Positions 15,741 through 18,551 of a DNA stretch of 18,551 nucleotides are shown piece after piece; the first letter of the stretch is position 1, and every line of letters starts with the position of its first letter. The position numbers and the translations under genes are program-made. Under the pieces are notes generated by a model. The model searched no databases, was not told the DNA's origin, and saw only the letters and a list, made by a program, of their open reading frames with translations. The stretch comes from an uncultured Anaerococcus sp. Its GTDB lineage: Bacteria; Bacillota_A; Clostridia; Tissierellales; Peptoniphilaceae. The stretch is from assembly GCA_902488555.1 (NCBI GenBank), contig CABTWT010000014.1:1-18551 (forward strand), written 5' to 3'.

Positions 15741-16643
15741 ATGTACACTATCTGGATTCTAATTATATTATTGCTAATCTCACTATCAATAAATATACTT
15801 ATCATTAAAGAGATTTATAACATTATTGATCAAATTACCTTCCTAATTAAAAATAATACACAAATGAGAATAAGTACAGGATTATCAATAAAACCCTTCG
15901 CCCAATTTTCAGAAGTTATCAATGAATTTTTGGATAGTTACCATAGTAAAGAAAAAAATTATATCAATAAGGAAAAATATCTGCAAAATACTATTAGAGG
16001 TCTCTCCCATGATATTAGGACGCCACTTACTTCCCTAGATGGTTATTTGCAAGTCATTGAAAATAATAATGAAAACTTTGATAAGTATATTTCCATAATG
16101 AAAAATCGCATCAATAGTCTAAATAATATCCTAGACCAGCTATTTACCTTTATAAAACTTCAAGAAGAAGAATACAAACTTGAGATGGTGAAAATTGATA
16201 TTACATCTCTTGCCCTAGAAACTTTATTTAATTACTACGAAGATTTTAAATTAAAGAATATTGAACCTACAATAGACTTTACAGAAAATAAAGTTTTTAT
16301 ATTGGCAAACAAGGATGGTCTTTGTAGAATTTTTCAAAATATTTACAAAAATATATTGGAACATGGCCAAAGTCCAATTCATCTTAGACTTAGAGAAGTA
16401 GATGATAAAATAATTTTTGTAAGTAAAAATAAAATCAAAGAGGATCTTACAATAAACAAAGATGATGTATTTAAGGAATTTTACAAGGCGAGTGATTCAA
16501 GAACTGGTTCATCTACAGGTCTTGGTCTTGCCATTTGTAAGGGGCTTGCCGAAAAGATGAATGGAGAAATATCAGCAGATATCGATGGAGAATATTTTTC
16601 CATTATCCTTAGTTTTGATAAGATAAAAAAAGCTTCCAAGTAA
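15741..16643 (+). CDS. Sensor histidine kinase, short single-TM type
   Basis: This is a membrane kinase, probably partner of the response regulator at 13171. The 300 residues have one N-terminal membrane segment (about 4-23) and no extracellular sensor domain. The dimerisation domain follows with the phosphoacceptor H90 (GLSHDIRTPLTSLDGYLQ). The ATP-binding domain is divergent: the N box reads NIYKNILEHG (200-209), there is no clear DxGxG G1 box (VSKNKIKEDL stands there), and the G2 motif GSSTGLGLAI (256-265) is intact. Such short kinases often sense through a partner ABC transporter, as known for BceS-type systems. That role here is inference from gene order. The ribosome binding site is AAAGGGG (15725-15731), and the stop codon lies in the loop of the terminator hairpin. 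Confidence 0.85.
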   Translation: MYTIWILIILLLISLSINILIIKEIYNIIDQITFLIKNNTQMRISTGLSIKPFAQFSEVINEFLDSYHSKEKNYINKEKYLQNTIRGLSHDIRTPLTSLDGYLQVIENNNENFDKYISIMKNRINSLNNILDQLFTFIKLQEEEYKLEMVKIDITSLALETLFNYYEDFKLKNIEPTIDFTENKVFILANKDGLCRIFQNIYKNILEHGQSPIHLRLREVDDKIIFVSKNKIKEDLTINKDDVFKEFYKASDSRTGSSTGLGLAICKGLAEKMNGEISADIDGEYFSIILSFDKIKKASK

Positions 16644-16661
16644 TATGCTTGGAAGTTTTTT
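16625..16661. terminator. Bidirectional terminator after the histidine kinase gene
   Basis: CTTCCAAG (16633-16640) and CTTGGAAG (16648-16655) form a perfect stem whose loop contains the TAA stop codon of the kinase gene. A run of A on one side and a run of T on the other let it work for the kinase operon and for the convergent flavoprotein gene. Confidence 0.88.
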
Positions 16662-16664
16662 CAC

Positions 16665-17396
16665 TTAAAGTATTATTTTATAATTTTCTAAAGTCTTAAA
16701 GATTATTGCTCTTTTTTCTGGTTTTTTGTCAATTATTAGCTTGTCATCTTCGATTCCATTCTCCCTTAATATATATAGGGTATCTAGAACAAAGTTTTCG
16801 CTACCTACTACATAAAAATATCCATCACTTTTATTTTTTGCAAGGTCTTTTATCTTTTCAAGGTAGTCGCTTCTACTGTCTAGCCAATATTTTAATAATA
16901 ATGAATCATCAATGCTAGAAAAGTCTCTTTCGTATAGATGGGTATCTTTAGCATTGACATTTACGCTAATAAATTCTGGGATATTTGAACTATCTTCTTC
17001 AAATCTTTTTATAAGTGGTCTGATAGTTGACATTGCTAGACCTTGAGATAGGGCAATGAGCGGTAGATTTTCCCTTCTTAATGCCATATGTGATTTGATT
17101 TTAAAGATTGTCACCACATCTCCTACTTCTAAAGTTGAAAGTACTTTTTTAAATGGAGACTTTCTTATTGGGATTTTGGTTGTAAATCTTATTTTGCCCT
17201 CACTTATCAAAGTATTTATACTAAGGTGATGGATTAGCTTTTTATTAACTTCCTCACCCTCATCGTAGCCAGGCAAGGCAAGGTGGAAGCTAGATCCTTC
17301 TTCCCAGGTCAAATCTTCTGGTTTTTCCAGGGTGTATGTCCACACATATTTGTATTCTTCTTTTTTATCTAAAATTTTAACATTGTATTTATCCAT
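16665..17396 (-). CDS. Ferredoxin-NADP reductase-like flavoprotein
   Basis: This is a predicted cytoplasmic FAD/NAD(P)-binding reductase of the ferredoxin-NADP reductase superfamily. The 243 residues consist only of the two core domains. The N-terminal beta barrel carries HHLSI (56-60) where the family has RxYS for FAD contact. The nucleotide domain carries ALSQGLAMSTIRPLIK (115-130), matching the GGxGxxP region, and YVVGSENF (195-202), matching the xCGP region. There are no cysteine clusters for a ferredoxin domain and no membrane segment. AGGAGAG precedes the ATG. The gene lies 49 bp after the AI-2E family gene with Fur-like boxes between, so a role in iron metabolism, such as ferric-chelate or flavin reduction, is plausible but inferred. 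The electron acceptor is unknown. Confidence 0.75.
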   Translation of the reverse strand: MDKYNVKILDKKEEYKYVWTYTLEKPEDLTWEEGSSFHLALPGYDEGEEVNKKLIHHLSINTLISEGKIRFTTKIPIRKSPFKKVLSTLEVGDVVTIFKIKSHMALRRENLPLIALSQGLAMSTIRPLIKRFEEDSSNIPEFISVNVNAKDTHLYERDFSSIDDSLLLKYWLDSRSDYLEKIKDLAKNKSDGYFYVVGSENFVLDTLYILRENGIEDDKLIIDKKPEKRAIIFKTLENYKIIL

Positions 17397-17408
17397 AATC
17401 TCTCCTAT

Positions 17409-17423
17409 TGATAATTGTTATCA
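17409..17423 (-). promoter_or_regulatory. Fur-like operator before the flavoprotein gene
   Basis: TGATAATTGTTATCA matches the Fur 7-1-7 consensus TGATAATNATTATCA at all but one defined position and contains the perfect inverted repeat TGATAA-N3-TTATCA. It lies just downstream of a TATAGT -10 (minus strand, 17432-17437), where bound repressor would block transcription. The match to the PerR consensus is poorer, with three mismatches. Confidence 0.65.
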
Positions 17424-17443
17424 CTAATCTCACTATACTTAAT

Positions 17444-17458
17444 TTTTAATTATTATCA
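17444..17458 (-). promoter_or_regulatory. Second, weaker Fur-like box
   Basis: On the minus strand TGATAATAATTAAAA matches the same 7-1-7 consensus at 12 of 14 defined positions. It overlaps the last codons of the AI-2E family gene and lies on the upstream side of the -10 element, so the two boxes bracket the core promoter. Confidence 0.4.
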
Positions 17459-18551
17459 CCTGGAATATCTATATTTCTTTTGCCAATGTTTAGAGTATCG
17501 GACACATATTTGAAAAATTCCTTGTAATCATATATCCAATTATCAATTATTCCAGACCTATAAATTCCTACAATAAATATAAATACAACTGGTAAAAATA
17601 TGGCTCCCATCACTCCAAAAAGTTTAAGTCCAGCATAAAGAGCTATAACTGATAGAATTGGGTGTATATCTGCAGAGCTTCCTATTACCTTTGGAGCTAT
17701 GACTTGTCTAAGCCCAGTCCAAGCTGTCAATACAATCAATAGTCCTATGGCCTTGAAGGTATTATCAAAGATAAGTAGTTCTATTATTGACCATGGTAAG
17801 AGGACTATTATAGGTCCAATCATAGGAAGTAGGTCTACAAATCCTAATATTAGGGCTATTGGCATGAAGTATTGTTGGCCTATGAAAAACAGGAAAATCG
17901 CCATTATTATTGTGCACAGCAAGGCTAGTTTTAGCTGGGATTTTATATAATTCCAGGTTGAATTCTTAAAGACAGTCCTTATTAAAGAAAGGTTATTCTT
18001 TGACTTTTCTGGTATCAATTGATGGTATTTATCAGAAACATTTTGCATATCGCCAAGTATTATATAAAATGCAACTACAAAGGTAATCACAAAAAATATT
18101 ATGTCATTGGATGTATTTATAAAGGCTTGGGTAAATCCAAAGGTAATATTGATTGCATTTTTTTGCAAGCTGCCCAGCCATTCATACAGGGAGTTTAGGC
18201 CAGATCTTATGGTGTTTGATACATACTCAGGCATGAGGTTAATCTGTGAATTAGCATCATTGATCCAAGTATTTACAGAAGATACAATCTTATCCCAATT
18301 GCTTATGATATTGCCTACCAGGCCAGATACTTGACTTACTATAAATTGGATGAACCATACCATGAAGAATAGTAAAAGCAATAGCAGGATTGTACCAAGC
18401 AGGTAGGATACCGCCTTGTGTTTGATTGGCAGGATATGGTCAATCTTTCTTATAGATGGTGCCAAGAATCCCACGATTACTAGAGCTAGTATTATAGGCA
18501 TGAGGGCATTTAATAGGGCTGGTGCAATAAATATTAAAAATAATATGGTTA
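17446..18551 (-). CDS. AI-2E family transporter (partial, N-terminus beyond right edge)
   Basis: This is a multi-pass membrane protein of the AI-2E/PerM/YdbI family. Members have been linked to autoinducer-2 export or ion (Na+/H+) antiport; the substrate here is unknown. The frame stays open to the window edge. An internal ATG at 18501 is not the start, because the upstream codons still encode the first membrane segment (FLIFIAPALLNALMPIILAL). The visible 368 residues hold about seven to eight membrane segments. A central amphipathic extracytoplasmic region spans about SQVSGLVGNIISNWDKI to NSLYEWL. The typical family pieces GFVDLLPMIGPIIVLLPW and APKVIGSSADIHPILSVIAL are present. It ends 49 bp before the flavoprotein gene with no terminator, so read-through is possible. 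Confidence 0.88.
   Translation of the reverse strand, partial: TILFLIFIAPALLNALMPIILALVIVGFLAPSIRKIDHILPIKHKAVSYLLGTILLLLLLFFMVWFIQFIVSQVSGLVGNIISNWDKIVSSVNTWINDANSQINLMPEYVSNTIRSGLNSLYEWLGSLQKNAINITFGFTQAFINTSNDIIFFVITFVVAFYIILGDMQNVSDKYHQLIPEKSKNNLSLIRTVFKNSTWNYIKSQLKLALLCTIIMAIFLFFIGQQYFMPIALILGFVDLLPMIGPIIVLLPWSIIELLIFDNTFKAIGLLIVLTAWTGLRQVIAPKVIGSSADIHPILSVIALYAGLKLFGVMGAIFLPVVFIFIVGIYRSGIIDNWIYDYKEFFKYVSDTLNIGKRNIDIPGDNN

Noticed and set aside
17409..17423. PerR or Zur operator instead of Fur
   Set aside because: The match to the PerR consensus TTATAATNATTATAA has three mismatches against one for Fur, and the Zur consensus fits less well. The assignment remains consensus-based only.
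1..18551. tRNA genes, rRNA, CRISPR arrays, insertion-sequence transposases, phage genes
   Set aside because: I looked through the intergenic gaps on both strands and saw no cloverleaf, repeat-spacer array, transposase or phage protein. All gaps are shorter than about 210 bases.

Overview
The window reads as chromosomal DNA of a low-GC, Gram-positive anaerobe. The AT-rich codon use, strong AAAGGAG ribosome binding sites, HrcA/CIRCE heat-shock control and the particular proteins fit Clostridia/Tissierellia, and an Anaerococcus- or Peptoniphilus-like coccus is my best guess. The genus is inference from overall resemblance; no rRNA is present to settle it. There are no tRNA, rRNA, CRISPR or phage genes, and most of the window is ordinary housekeeping DNA.

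Layout. (1) 1-823, minus: the N-terminal part of phosphoglucosamine mutase (glmM), running off the left edge. (2) 946-2369, plus: an NAD-dependent aldehyde dehydrogenase whose first 13 codons are out of frame with the rest, followed by a 145-bp structured element with imperfect terminal inverted repeats and a terminator. (3) 2577-4123, plus: two RNA methyltransferases, TrmN6-like and RsmI. (4) 4195-5178, minus: a D-lactate dehydrogenase-type enzyme. (5) 5255-5825, minus: hinT-rpsU. (6) 5915-13060, minus: hemW, then the heat-shock operon hrcA-grpE-dnaK-(terminator)-dnaJ, with mtaB coupled to dnaJ. One CIRCE operator and a consensus sigma-A promoter lie before hrcA. (7) 13171-16643, plus: an OmpR-type response regulator, a terminator, then ABC ATPase, ABC permease and a short one-TM histidine kinase. 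(8) 16665-18551, minus: a ferredoxin-NADP-reductase-like flavoprotein behind Fur-like boxes, and an AI-2E family membrane protein truncated by the right edge.

How the genes work together. HrcA represses its own operon through CIRCE, and the GrpE/DnaK/DnaJ chaperone cycle feeds back on it. A hairpin between dnaK and dnaJ probably reduces dnaJ-mtaB transcription. The response regulator, ABC transporter and kinase form a sense-and-export module of the kind known for peptide-antibiotic resistance, but the ligand is unknown. The Fur-like boxes suggest that the flavoprotein is made under iron limitation.

The most notable points are the frameshifted aldehyde dehydrogenase, the unexplained 145-bp element, the possibly leaderless trmN6 transcript, the Fur-like boxes and the split two-component/ABC module. 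I found no clearly new multi-gene system.
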